In this document: piece after piece, positions 1-7,799 of the stretch
How the letters are laid out: the number at the start of each line of letters is the position of its first letter
Position numbering within the stretch: position 1 is the first letter of the stretch
Assembly: GCA_964631605.1 (NCBI GenBank)
Contig: CAZVYG010000080.1
Span: forward strand, 1 to 22,144
Direction of reading: 5' to 3'
DNA from: JARKQH01 sp964631605
Lineage (GTDB): Bacteria; Verrucomicrobiota; Verrucomicrobiia; Limisphaerales; UBA8199
DNA: 22,144 nucleotides
The notes under the pieces: generated by a model
Databases searched by the model: none
What the model saw: only the letters and a program-made list of their open reading frames with translations
Told to the model about the DNA's origin: nothing
Translations under genes and position numbers: made by a program

Positions 1-303
1 GTGTCCGCCAACCCGGGCGTGGTGTGGGACACCAGCAAACTGGCTGTGGACGGCACGGTGAAGGTGCTGAGCGCCGTTTCGACGACGCCGGTGAATTTGA
101 CCTACGCGGTCGGTTCGGGCGGCCTGACGGTGGGCTGGCCACTGGATCATACTGGCTGGCGGCTGCTCGCCCAGACCAACCCGGTCGCGGTCGGTCTGAG
201 CAACAACTGGGCGCCGGTAGCCGGTTCAGAGACGACCAACCAGGTGACCCTGCCGATCAACCCGGCGAACGGGTCGGTGTTCCTGAGGCTGGTTTATCCG
301 TAA
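1..303 (+). CDS. C-terminal end of a large secreted/surface protein (5' truncated)
   Basis: The frame is open from the first base, so the gene begins upstream of the window and only about the last 100 residues are seen. They are rich in Val, Thr, Asn and Gly and look like beta-strand structure. The ending (GWPLDHTGWRLLAQTN, then NPANGSVFLRLVYP and stop) resembles the terminal segment that I associate with very long exported proteins of Verrucomicrobiota, often annotated as autotransporter-associated beta-strand repeat, LamG or Ig-like proteins. That this tail marks an exported surface protein is family knowledge; the function of this protein cannot be judged. The GTG at base 1 is not supported as a true start. 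A terminator follows directly. No relation to the opposite-strand signalling genes is implied. Confidence 0.6.
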   Translation: MSANPGVVWDTSKLAVDGTVKVLSAVSTTPVNLTYAVGSGGLTVGWPLDHTGWRLLAQTNPVAVGLSNNWAPVAGSETTNQVTLPINPANGSVFLRLVYP

Positions 304-336
304 GCAGCGTCGGCAGTAACAGTTCCTCCTTCACCG

Positions 337-371
337 GGGGGCGTCCGAAGCGGGCGCCCCCTGTTTGTTTT
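337..371 (+). terminator. Rho-independent terminator of the surface-protein gene
   Basis: A 7-bp perfect GC stem, GGGGGCG (337-343) pairing with CGCCCCC (355-361), encloses an 11-nt loop and is followed by TGTTTGTTTT. It starts 33 nt after the stop at 301-303. The T-rich tract lies only on the plus-strand side, so it should end the partial gene and not the minus-strand kinase operon. Confidence 0.8.
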
Positions 372-396
372 GGGTACGGATAAGCCGGAGCCGGTG

Positions 397-3195
397 TTAA
401 CGGGCATATTCGGCTACTGGCGGCGAAGCACTCGGCGCCGGGCTGTCGAGAGCCTGGCGCACCAACTGGGCCAACTGAAGCGGGAAATAAGGTTTGGGGA
501 GGAAGAAGGCGCCGGGCTGGCTGAACTCGGTGCCCATGATCTCGGCGCTGTAACCGCTGGTGTAGATCACGCGCAGGCTGGGCTTGCGGCGTTTGAGTTG
601 GGTGGCGAGGTCAATCCCGCTCATGCCTTCCGGCATCACCATGTCGGTGAGCAACAAATCAATTTCGCCGTTGAACTCATCCCACAGGCGGAGGGCTTCG
701 ACGCCGGTGCCGGCCTCGACGACGCGGTAGTGGTGCTGCTTAAGGACCTCGCGAACCAATTCGCGAAGAACAGCCTCGTCCTCGACCACCAGCACTGTTT
801 CGGTGCCACCCCGAGCGGTTTCGGTGAAGGGCGGGGCCGTGTCGTGAGAGGGCTGCTCGTCCGCGGTGACGGCGGGAAGATAGATGTCGAAGGTGGAACC
901 GACGTTGACCTCGCTGGAGACTTCGATCCAGCCTCGGTGCTGGGTGACGATGCCATAAACGGTTGCCAGGCCGAGGCCCGTCCCTTTGCCGACTTCCTTG
1001 GTGGAAAAGAACGGTTCGAAGATGCGCTCGAGGGTTTTGCGGTCCATGCCACAACCGGTGTCGGCGACGCGGAGGCGGACGAAGTTGCCGGGGCGGGCCT
1101 CGGGGCGCTGGCTGGCGTAGGCCTCGGAAATGGTGACGCTGTCGGTGCTAATATGCAGTTTGCCGCCTTTGGGCATGGCGTCGCGGGCGTTGACGGCGAG
1201 GTTCATGATGACCTGCTCGATCATGCCGGTATCGGCTTCGATTCGGGCCAGGTTGCGGGCGCAGGTGGTTTCGAGGGAGATGTGCTCGCCCAGGAGGCGG
1301 AGGAGCATTTTGGCGATGTTCTGCAGGACCGTATTGAGGTCAAGCAGTTTGGGCTGGATGACCTGTTTGCGGCTGAACATCAGAAGCTGGCGCGTGAGGG
1401 CGGCGGCGCGCTGGGCGGCTTCGGAAATCTGGCGCAGCGCCGAGGCGGTGTTGGGGTCGTGGCCGCAGCGGGAGAGCAGGGTTTCGGAGTAGCCCTGGAT
1501 GACGGTCAGCACATTGTTGAAGTCGTGAGCGACCCCGGCGGCCAATTGCCCGACGGATTCGAGTTTTTGGGCGTGGCGGAACTGCGCTTCCAAGTTGAGC
1601 ATGTCGGTGACATCCGCGCCGTAGCAATGAACCACCTGGCTGCCGACGACGGGGAAGAAGGACCAGACCAGGGTGCGGCCCTCGACGGCGACCTCTTCGC
1701 GCAGGCGCTTGGCGCCCGTGGCGATGCATTCGCGGACGATGGCCGCGGCGTTGGGCGGCAGAATGGAGAGCACCTCCTCGCGGCCGAGAGACTGGGCGGT
1801 GTCGCGCGCGGCCTCATTGACATAGGAAAGGGTGCCATCGGCGGCAAACTCGAGGACCGGATTGGGGTTGACCTGGGGAAAGGCGGCAAGTTTTTGGATT
1901 TGAACCTCGGCGGTTTTGCGGTCGGTGATATCCGTCAGGGTCCCGGAAATGCCAATGCCGCCCTCCTCGGCATCGCGAGTGGGCTGGAGGTAGGCTTCGA
2001 CCCAGCGGAACTTGCCGTCGCGGGTCAGGAGGCGGGTTTCGTAGCGGCAATAGTCGAGTTTGCCCTGGAGCAGTTCAAGAAACACATGGCGGTCGCGCTC
2101 CCGATCTTCGGGGTGAAGGTACTCCACGAAAAGAGAGCCCAGGGTGGTGCTCACCTCGAAGCCGGTGACGTTGGTCCAGGCCGGGTTGAGGAAGGTCCAG
2201 TTTCCGAACTGGTCCAACTGGAAGATGATTTCCTTGATGCTTTCGACGACCGAGCGGTACTTGCTTTCGCTGGCATCCAGGGCCTGTTCGGAGCGTTTGC
2301 GTTCGATGCAGGAAGCCAGGTTGCTGGCCACCGACCCCATTTCCTGGAGGATTTGCGGCGAGAGAACGTGGCGGGTGAAGATGGACATGAGGCCGACCAA
2401 TTTGTCTTCGAGGACCAGCGGGCAGGCGGCGTAAGAGACCAGGCCTTCGCGACGGGCCCATTCGGGATCGGACAATCGGGCGTCGGCGGTCAGGTCTCGA
2501 ATGAGGACGGGCACGCCGCGAGCCAGGGCTTCGAGGTCGAGCCGAACACCGGGCAGACGGGCCGCTGAACCGGCGTTTTCCCAGAGCGAGCCGGCGGTGG
2601 CGCGCGGTTCGAAGGTTTGCTGGCGGGGATCAAAAATCTCGATGCGGGCGAGAGCGGCGTTCAGGTATTGGGCCATGACCCGGGCACAGTGAGCCAGGAT
2701 GCTGTCCAGGGGGTCGCTGCGGGTGAGGGCGAGCCCGACCTCGGCGCCGAAGGCGGCGAGGCGGGCCTGTTCAAAGGCAGCCTGGGCCGCGGCGCGTTTG
2801 CGCTGGACGGCATAGCGGACGCTGCGTTCGAGGGTGCGCGCCTGCAATTCGGCTTTGACCAGGTAATCATCCGCGCCGGCGCGCATGGCTTCGAGGTCCA
2901 CCAGGTGCTGGGAGGAGCCGGTGAGGAGAATGATGGGGGCCTGGCAGCCCTGGGCGATGGCTTCGCGCAGCAACTCGACTCCGTTGCGAGCGCCGAGGCG
3001 GTAGTCGAGGAGGACCACGTCGTGCTCATTGCGGATCATGGCCGCGAGGCCGGCTTCGAAGGTCTTGACCCACTCGATGGTGAAGCGTTGGCCGGAGATT
3101 TCCGCGAAGAGTTCCCGCGTGATGATATAATCATCCTCGTCGTCCTCGACCAGGAGGACGCGGACGGTTCCCAATTGAAACATGACGGTTTCCAT
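397..3195 (-). CDS. Hybrid sensor histidine kinase/response regulator with receivers at both ends
   Basis: This 932-residue soluble protein has no membrane segment. Domains in order: receiver (about 9-125; acidic pocket near D18-D22, acceptor D64 in LLDYRL, T92, K114); GAF-like (about 142-300); PAS (about 307-427); second, more divergent PAS (about 432-537); HisKA with the phosphorylatable H557 in AAGVAHDFNNVLT; HATPase_c with N665/N669, DTGCGMD at 712-718 and GTGLGL at 738-743; and a C-terminal receiver (about 799-918; acceptor D851 in LLTDMVMP, K901). All phosphotransfer residues are present, so it should autophosphorylate and pass phosphate to its own or partner receivers. The start was chosen because AAGGGG lies about 7 nt upstream, next to the stop of the preceding receiver gene, with a 12-bp gap. 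An in-frame ATG four codons later is the alternative. No DNA-binding, GGDEF or Hpt domain is present. The input signal is unknown. Confidence 0.93.
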   Translation of the reverse strand: METVMFQLGTVRVLLVEDDEDDYIITRELFAEISGQRFTIEWVKTFEAGLAAMIRNEHDVVLLDYRLGARNGVELLREAIAQGCQAPIILLTGSSQHLVDLEAMRAGADDYLVKAELQARTLERSVRYAVQRKRAAAQAAFEQARLAAFGAEVGLALTRSDPLDSILAHCARVMAQYLNAALARIEIFDPRQQTFEPRATAGSLWENAGSAARLPGVRLDLEALARGVPVLIRDLTADARLSDPEWARREGLVSYAACPLVLEDKLVGLMSIFTRHVLSPQILQEMGSVASNLASCIERKRSEQALDASESKYRSVVESIKEIIFQLDQFGNWTFLNPAWTNVTGFEVSTTLGSLFVEYLHPEDRERDRHVFLELLQGKLDYCRYETRLLTRDGKFRWVEAYLQPTRDAEEGGIGISGTLTDITDRKTAEVQIQKLAAFPQVNPNPVLEFAADGTLSYVNEAARDTAQSLGREEVLSILPPNAAAIVRECIATGAKRLREEVAVEGRTLVWSFFPVVGSQVVHCYGADVTDMLNLEAQFRHAQKLESVGQLAAGVAHDFNNVLTVIQGYSETLLSRCGHDPNTASALRQISEAAQRAAALTRQLLMFSRKQVIQPKLLDLNTVLQNIAKMLLRLLGEHISLETTCARNLARIEADTGMIEQVIMNLAVNARDAMPKGGKLHISTDSVTISEAYASQRPEARPGNFVRLRVADTGCGMDRKTLERIFEPFFSTKEVGKGTGLGLATVYGIVTQHRGWIEVSSEVNVGSTFDIYLPAVTADEQPSHDTAPPFTETARGGTETVLVVEDEAVLRELVREVLKQHHYRVVEAGTGVEALRLWDEFNGEIDLLLTDMVMPEGMSGIDLATQLKRRKPSLRVIYTSGYSAEIMGTEFSQPGAFFLPKPYFPLQLAQLVRQALDSPAPSASPPVAEYAR

Positions 3196-3207
3196 GATTC
3201 AGCCCCT

Positions 3208-3657
3208 TCAGACTTTCGGCAGTTCCACACTCTGGAACCAGTATTGGTCAATGACGCGCATGACTCGGACCAGCGCCTCAAACTGGAAAGGTTTCGAGAT
3301 GAAGGAATTGGCGCCCAGATCGTAGAGCGAACTGATATCGGTATCGGCATTGGAAGTCGTGAGGACGACCACCGGGATGCGCCGCAAGTCGGGGTGAATC
3401 TTGATTTCTCGCAGGGCCTCGCGCCCATCCTTGCGCGGCATGTTGAGGTCGAGCAGAATCAGGTTCGGCCGGGGGGCGGAGGCCGGTTCGACGTACTTGC
3501 CGCGGCGCAGGAGGTAGTCCATCAGCTCTTCGCCGTTTTCGACACAGCGCAGGTCGCTGTCCGTGCGGGACTCTTCGAGCGCGTCGCCGGCCAGCAAGCG
3601 GTCGTCGGCGTCGTCATCGGCCATCAGGATGATCTTCTTGGCGGTAACCGGGTTCAC
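3208..3657 (-). CDS. Single-domain response regulator (Rcp1/CheY-like receiver)
   Basis: The 149-residue protein is a lone receiver domain. The acidic pocket is ADDDADD (13-19), the acceptor is D70 in LILLDLNMP, T100 is the switch threonine and K122 (SKPF) the conserved lysine. The PRKDGREAL segment and the IPVVVLTTS strand are typical of the Rcp1 family, which receives phosphate from PAS/phytochrome-type kinases. There is no output domain, so it acts by protein contact or as a phosphate shuttle. It starts with GTG, and its first base overlaps the kinase stop in a GTGA arrangement (4-bp overlap), which points to translational coupling with the upstream kinase. The next gene follows after 12 bp. 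The kinase as phosphodonor is inferred from the overlap. Confidence 0.92.
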   Translation of the reverse strand: MNPVTAKKIILMADDDADDRLLAGDALEESRTDSDLRCVENGEELMDYLLRRGKYVEPASAPRPNLILLDLNMPRKDGREALREIKIHPDLRRIPVVVLTTSNADTDISSLYDLGANSFISKPFQFEALVRVMRVIDQYWFQSVELPKV

Positions 3658-5348
3658 GGTGCGGCGGAGGGGCGAGTCTGAGTCTGTTTAACGGGCAGCG
3701 TGACGATGAAGGTGGCGCCCTGGCCGGGCTTGCTGCGGGCCACGATCGTGCCGCTATGACGGTCGGTGATGCGGCGGCAGACGGCCAGTCCGACGCCGGT
3801 GCCTTCGTATTCGGTGCGGCCATGCAATCGCTGAAACACGGCGAAGATGCGGTCCATGTACTTTTCGTCAAAACCAATCCCATTGTCCTGGACGGCCAAT
3901 TCGCACAACTCGGCGCCGGACGAGGCGGTGAGCTGGCGGCCGGTGATTTTGACAAAGGGCTTGGCGCCGGCCGGTTGAAACTTGAGGGCGTTGCCGATGA
4001 GGTTGAGGAGGAGCTGGCGCATCTGCATGGCATCGGCTTCGATGGTGGGGAGCTGGCCGACCTCGACCGTGGCGCCGCTTTTTTCGATGCGCACCTCCAG
4101 ATCGCCGAGCACCTCGCGGGTGACGACGTTGAGGTCCACGGGAGCGAAGGGCTCGGTGCTGCGAATGGCGCGGGAGAAGGTTAACAGGTCGTTGATCAGG
4201 TTGCGCATGCGTGTCGAGGCGCTGTGCATGCGGTCGAGATAATCCTGCGCTTCGGGGGGGAGCAGACCGTCGCACTTGCCGCGGAGGCGGTCGCCGAAAG
4301 CCTGGATTTTGCGGAGCGGCTCCTGCAGGTCGTGGGAGGCCACGAAGGCAAATTGCTCGAGCTCGGCATTGGATCGGGCCAATTCCGCAGCCTTTTGCGA
4401 GAGGGTTTCCTCGACCCGCTTGCGCTCGGTAATGTCCTTAAAGACGAGCACGGAACCGACCACGCGCCCGAATTCGTTGATCGAGGTGCGGATGTATTCG
4501 ACCGGGAAGCAGGTGCCATCCTTGCGATAGAAGATCGTTTCCGCGGCGCCGTCGCGGGGGGGCTCCTGGCCGTTGCCGAGGGTTTGGCGGCCAAAGATTT
4601 CCGCCTCGGTTTTGCCGATGAGTTCGCTCAGGGGTAGGCCGGTGGCCCGGGCGACAGCCGGGTTGACGAAGGTGGCTCTGCCTTCGACATCGAAGCCGCA
4701 GATGCCTTCGCCGGCGGAGTTGAGAATCATTTCATAGAGGCGCTGGAGCTTTTGGAGTTCCTGGGTCCGGGCCTGGACGTGGAGTTCGAGGACGCTTTTT
4801 GAGCTTTCAAGTTCCTGGCGTTTTTGGGTGAGGGCTTTTTCCGTGCGAGTGCGTTTGTCCAACTCTTCCTGCAAGGCGGTTTTGGCGGCGGTCAGTTTGG
4901 CCACCTGGGCTTCGAGTTCGATCTGCGCGGCCTGGTACTGCTCGCGGGCGCGGCGAGCGTCAGTCAACTGGTTTTGCGCCTGGACGAGCTCCGATTCCAG
5001 GTGCCGTAACTGTCGGTCGAGATAGTCGGAGAGGCGGCGGCGCCAAAGGGCCTGAAGCAACAGGAAAGAAGTCAGTGAACCGGCGCCGGCCAAGGCCGCA
5101 GCGCTGGCAATCCGGGCCATGGAATGGTCAATTTGGCTGACCAAAGCCCCAGTCGTCTCCCGCCCGGGGGTAGGTGAAATGACTTCTTGATGGAGGGCGC
5201 GCTGTCCATCCCAGCAAAACCAAAGGCTGAGTCCGACCGTGGTCAGGACCAGGAGGGTGCAAACCACCACGGCGCGCCGCGAGTCGGTTAATAGCCGGTC
5301 TCCGGCAGAAGCCGTGTTTGCCGCCGTCCAAGTAGCGGTTGTGCTCAT
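3654..5348 (-). CDS. Membrane-anchored PAS sensor histidine kinase
   Basis: The 564-residue protein has two predicted membrane helices (about 26-45 and 80-101) separated by only about 35 residues, so there is no sizeable periplasmic sensor domain. A long charged coiled coil follows (about 104-205), then a PAS domain (about 205-312, ending VFKDITERKRVEE), a HisKA domain with H339 in FAFVASHDLQEPLRKI, and HATPase_c with N449/N453, DNGIGF at 488-493 and GTGVGL at 516-521. The SHDLQEPLR type of H-box is common in phytochrome-like kinases that pair with Rcp1-type receivers, which fits the overlapping receiver gene downstream. It is the first gene of the three-gene operon. ATG at 5348 is the first good start, without a clear ribosome binding site. 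Signal sensing is presumably through the PAS, the membrane helices or the coiled coil. Confidence 0.92.
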   Translation of the reverse strand: MSTTATWTAANTASAGDRLLTDSRRAVVVCTLLVLTTVGLSLWFCWDGQRALHQEVISPTPGRETTGALVSQIDHSMARIASAAALAGAGSLTSFLLLQALWRRRLSDYLDRQLRHLESELVQAQNQLTDARRAREQYQAAQIELEAQVAKLTAAKTALQEELDKRTRTEKALTQKRQELESSKSVLELHVQARTQELQKLQRLYEMILNSAGEGICGFDVEGRATFVNPAVARATGLPLSELIGKTEAEIFGRQTLGNGQEPPRDGAAETIFYRKDGTCFPVEYIRTSINEFGRVVGSVLVFKDITERKRVEETLSQKAAELARSNAELEQFAFVASHDLQEPLRKIQAFGDRLRGKCDGLLPPEAQDYLDRMHSASTRMRNLINDLLTFSRAIRSTEPFAPVDLNVVTREVLGDLEVRIEKSGATVEVGQLPTIEADAMQMRQLLLNLIGNALKFQPAGAKPFVKITGRQLTASSGAELCELAVQDNGIGFDEKYMDRIFAVFQRLHGRTEYEGTGVGLAVCRRITDRHSGTIVARSKPGQGATFIVTLPVKQTQTRPSAAP

Positions 5349-5413
5349 TCGTTTCGTTCTGACCCTGCGGGCACCCGTGGCGATACCCCTGCCCGCGCCG
5401 GGCGAAATCGGTT

Positions 5414-5442
5414 ATGATAAAGCACGGAACAGGCCAAATCAG
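5414..5442 (-). promoter_or_regulatory. Possible promoter of the kinase-receiver-hybrid operon
   Basis: On the minus strand CTGATT (5442-5437) is followed after 17 nt by TATCAT (5419-5414), about 65 nt upstream of the kinase start. The -10 box matches five of six consensus positions and the -35 only three of six, so this is a weak candidate chosen for position and spacing. Confidence 0.3.
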
Positions 5443-5570
5443 GGGTGAGAATGAAACCGGGGGTGGTTTGGGGGCGTGGAATTGCCTGGTATCGGCGAGC
5501 AAGGGCGGCCTGGTGCCCGCCCGGGCGGAGGGAGATGGGGCTTCCGGCCCAGAGATGTCGTTTTCAACGG

Positions 5571-5599
5571 TTTACAGAGGGCCGGTTTTGTCGTCTAAT
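5571..5599 (+). promoter_or_regulatory. Sigma-70-type promoter for lpxI
   Basis: TTTACA (5571-5576) and TCTAAT (5594-5599) each match five of six consensus bases and are separated by an ideal 17 nt. Transcription would start near 5606, giving a leader of about 120 nt before the lpxI ATG at 5725. Match quality and placement make this one of the two best promoters visible in the window. Confidence 0.6.
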
Positions 5600-5724
5600 A
5601 GGGCAGATGTGTCCAGGATTGCAAAGTTTGGCTGGCTCCCTCCGCGGTCTGAACGGCCGGCGTGAGGGGTGCGCCATCGGCGCCAACATTCCGGTCCAGC
5701 ATCCGACCCCTCCCCTGCCCTGAC

Positions 5725-6572
5725 ATGGCCGAGGCTTCCGACAGTTTGGGAATTATCGCCGGCAGCCGGTCCTTGCCGCTGGTGCTGGCCCGGCAGGCGC
5801 GGGTCCTGGGAGTAAAGCGAATCGTGGCGGCTGCTTTCGAGAACGAGACGGACCCGACGCTGGGACAGTTGGTGGATGAAATTGAATGGCTCAAGGTCGG
5901 CCAACTTTCCAAGCTGATCGCCGTGTTCACCCGGCGGGGTGTGAAGCGATGCGTGATGGCGGGTCAAATTGCGCCGCGAAACCTGTTTGATCTACGGCCG
6001 GACTTGCGCGCGATGGCGTTGTTGCTGCGGCTCAAGGAGAAGAACGCGCACACCGTGTTCGGGGCGATTGTCGAGGAACTGCGGAGGGANNNNNNNNNNG
6101 AGTCGAGGTCATCGAAGCCAGGCCCTGGCTTGGGCCGCTGATGCCGGGAAAAGGGTTTCATCTGGGGCCGCGGCTGAGCGACGCGCAGGCGGCGGACGTG
6201 GCTTTGGGATTCCGGATCGCCAAAGCGGTGGCCGGGCTGGACATCGGTCAGACGGTGGTGGTTAAGAAGGGCACGGTGCTGGCTGTCGAGGGCTTCGAGG
6301 GAACTGACAAATGCCTGGCCCGGGGCGGCGAATTGGCGGGAAGGGAGGGGGGCGCGGTGGCCGTGAAAGTGACCAAGCCCGACCACGATTTCCGATTCGA
6401 CATTCCGTGCATTGGACCGCAAACATTGGAGACTTGCGCCGCGTCGGGCGTGGCGGTGCTGGCGTTCGAGGCTGGACGTTCGCTCTTGCTGGAGCCGGAG
6501 ATTTGCGAGACGCTGGCGCGGAAGAAGAAGATTTCAGTGATGGCCGCCGATTGCGGCGGCAAAGAAGACTAA
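5725..6572 (+). CDS. lpxI: UDP-2,3-diacylglucosamine pyrophosphatase LpxI, interrupted by an assembly gap
   Basis: LpxI hydrolyses UDP-2,3-diacylglucosamine to lipid X and UMP, the fourth step of lipid A synthesis, and replaces LpxH in many lineages. The N-terminal part (LGIIAGSRSLPLVLARQA, then VMAGQIAPRNLF) is the usual LpxI N-domain. After the gap the C-terminal catalytic domain shows LDIGQTVVVKKGTVLAVEGFEGTD in two pieces and the RFDIPCIGPQTLE segment carrying the conserved aspartate. ATG at 5725 was chosen because LpxI proteins begin a few residues before LGIIAG; an upstream GTG in frame would add 21 non-homologous residues. The two halves are in different frames only because of ten N at 6090-6099, so I treat this as one intact gene. 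No ribosome binding site is visible. A small unknown gene follows after 21 bp. Confidence 0.9.
6090..6099. other. Assembly gap of ten N inside lpxI
   Basis: Exactly ten N occur between ...CTGCGGAGGGA and GAGTCGAGG.... Ten is a common placeholder length for a gap of unknown size. The left side reads ...VEELRR(D/E) and the right side (G)VEVIEARPWLGP in the LpxI family pattern, which requires a true length of 2 modulo 3, possibly only two bases. Confidence 0.95.
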
Positions 6573-6593
6573 TTCGGATTGCGATTTCAAGCC

Positions 6594-7094
6594 ATGCTAA
6601 CCTCACACGAACTGCTTGGATTCATGTCGCCGAACCTGGCGCAGGAAATCATTTTATACGCGTATGAAGAGGACAAGCCCCTCTACAAGACGACGCTGGC
6701 GGCGGTGGCGGAAGCGCGCAAGTTGCGCCCCGTGTACCTCGAGCGGCAGCCGCGGCCCCAGCGGCACGCGGCCATGCTGACCACCCTGACGCGTCCGGCG
6801 TTGGAGATGGTCACGGCCAACCTGATTCGCACGTGGCTGCTGAAGAAGCATAACGGGGTCCTGACGGATTTCCTCGACAGCCTCGGCATTCAGCACAAAG
6901 AGGGAGTCGTGGACGACCTGCCCGAAACGATGGACGAAGCGAAGCTGCGCACGGCGGTGGATGGGTTGCTGGCCAAGCACCCGCCCGAGGTGGTCGCGGT
7001 GTACTTGAACGCGTTTCAGGACATGAACGAAGTCGAGTGGCCCGCCCTCAAGAACATGCTCCAAAGCGACCCCCGCCTGCAGCTTGGCGGCTAG
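6594..7094 (+). CDS. Conserved-looking helical protein of unknown function
   Basis: I do not recognise this 166-residue protein. It begins MLTSHELLGFMSPNLAQEII and appears almost entirely alpha-helical, with charged residues spread throughout, no signal peptide, no membrane helix and only one Trp pair (TWLL near 81, EVEWPAL near 148). A basic Pro/Arg patch (LERQPRPQRHAA, about 49-60) precedes a helix, and an acidic linker (VVDDLPETMDEAK) separates the two halves. ATG at 6594 was preferred over a TTG five codons upstream. It lies 21 bp after lpxI on the same strand, so it is probably co-transcribed, and a cytoplasmic role linked to envelope synthesis is possible, though only from position. Base composition matches its neighbours, so it looks like a real resident gene. 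Confidence 0.75.
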   Translation: MLTSHELLGFMSPNLAQEIILYAYEEDKPLYKTTLAAVAEARKLRPVYLERQPRPQRHAAMLTTLTRPALEMVTANLIRTWLLKKHNGVLTDFLDSLGIQHKEGVVDDLPETMDEAKLRTAVDGLLAKHPPEVVAVYLNAFQDMNEVEWPALKNMLQSDPRLQLGG

Positions 7095-7121
7095 TCCGCC
7101 TCGACTGTTTTCGCGGCGGTG

Positions 7122-7799
7122 TCAAGTTCGGGGTTGGGCGGCAAAGAGGTCCTGCTCGGTGGCGCTGGGGCGGAAGGGGGCGAAGCTGCGGCGGTGGATG
7201 GGACAGGGGCCAAGGCGGCGGATGGCCTCGTAGTGTTTTGCCGTCCCGTAGCCTTTGTGTTCGGCAAAGCCATAGCCGGGGTATTGCCGATCATATTCCA
7301 GCATGAGGCGATCACGGGTGACCTTCGCGAGGACACTGGCGGCGGCAATGGAGTAACTGCGGGCGTCGCCTTGGACCAACGCGGTCTGGGGATAGGCGAG
7401 CCACTTGATTTTCAGACCGTCAATCAGGACGTGTTCGGGCCGGGGATTCAACTGGTCCAGCGCCTGGGCCATGCCGCGCCAAGCGGCTTGGCGGATGTTG
7501 ATGCGGTCAATCATCTCGACGTCCACCAAGGCGATGGCATGCCGGACTTCTGGATGAGTGGTCAGCAGAGCAAAAAACTCCTCGCGCCGAATTTCTGAAA
7601 GTTGTTTTGAATCGTTCAGTTCCCGCAAGTCGGGGCCGACGCCTGTTTCCAGCCATTGGCAGGGCAGCATCACGGCCGCCGCCACGACGGGCCCCGCCAG
7701 CGGGCCGCAGCCGGCTTCGTCGGCGCCCGCCACGTGCCGGAGTCCCTTGCGCCAAAGCTCGCGCTCGGGGGCGAGCCGGTCTGGCGGATGCGGCGGCAT
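7122..7799 (-). CDS. rnhB: Ribonuclease HII
   Basis: RNase HII cuts the RNA strand of RNA-DNA hybrids and removes single misincorporated ribonucleotides from DNA. The 225-residue product has the expected length and blocks: GADEAGCGPLAGPVVAA with catalytic D27 and E28, LNDSKQLSE, LIDG with D127, QGDARS with D145, SIAAASVLAKVTRDR, and the GYGTAKHYEAIRRLGPCPIHRRSF C-terminal block. The usual Arg of DEAGRGPLAGP is Cys here (residue 31). The start at 7799 was chosen because its ATG shares a base with the upstream stop (TGATG), a coupling arrangement; an in-frame start seven codons upstream is less likely. It is the last gene of the sugar operon, and its presence there is probably incidental to sugar metabolism. 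Confidence 0.95.
   Translation of the reverse strand: MPPHPPDRLAPERELWRKGLRHVAGADEAGCGPLAGPVVAAAVMLPCQWLETGVGPDLRELNDSKQLSEIRREEFFALLTTHPEVRHAIALVDVEMIDRINIRQAAWRGMAQALDQLNPRPEHVLIDGLKIKWLAYPQTALVQGDARSYSIAAASVLAKVTRDRLMLEYDRQYPGYGFAEHKGYGTAKHYEAIRRLGPCPIHRRSFAPFRPSATEQDLFAAQPRT

Larger units (their letters stand above)
5349..5724. other. Divergent intergenic control region (376 bp)
   Basis: This is the only stretch over 300 bp without a gene. It separates the minus-strand signalling operon from plus-strand lpxI. It contains a near-consensus promoter for lpxI, a weak candidate promoter for the kinase operon, and no convincing small gene: short open frames here have atypical Arg/Gly/Pro-rich products and no recognisable motif. 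I see no riboswitch or tRNA-like fold by eye. Confidence 0.6.

Noticed and set aside
370..2568. A 700-codon open frame on the plus strand opposite the hybrid kinase.
   Set aside because: It is a GC-driven shadow of the hybrid kinase: Gly/Ala/Asp/Glu-rich translation without motifs, while the opposite strand encodes complete receiver, PAS and kinase domains.
5662..6572. Reading lpxI as two genes or a frameshifted pseudogene.
   Set aside because: The frame change falls exactly at a ten-N placeholder gap and both halves carry intact LpxI motifs.
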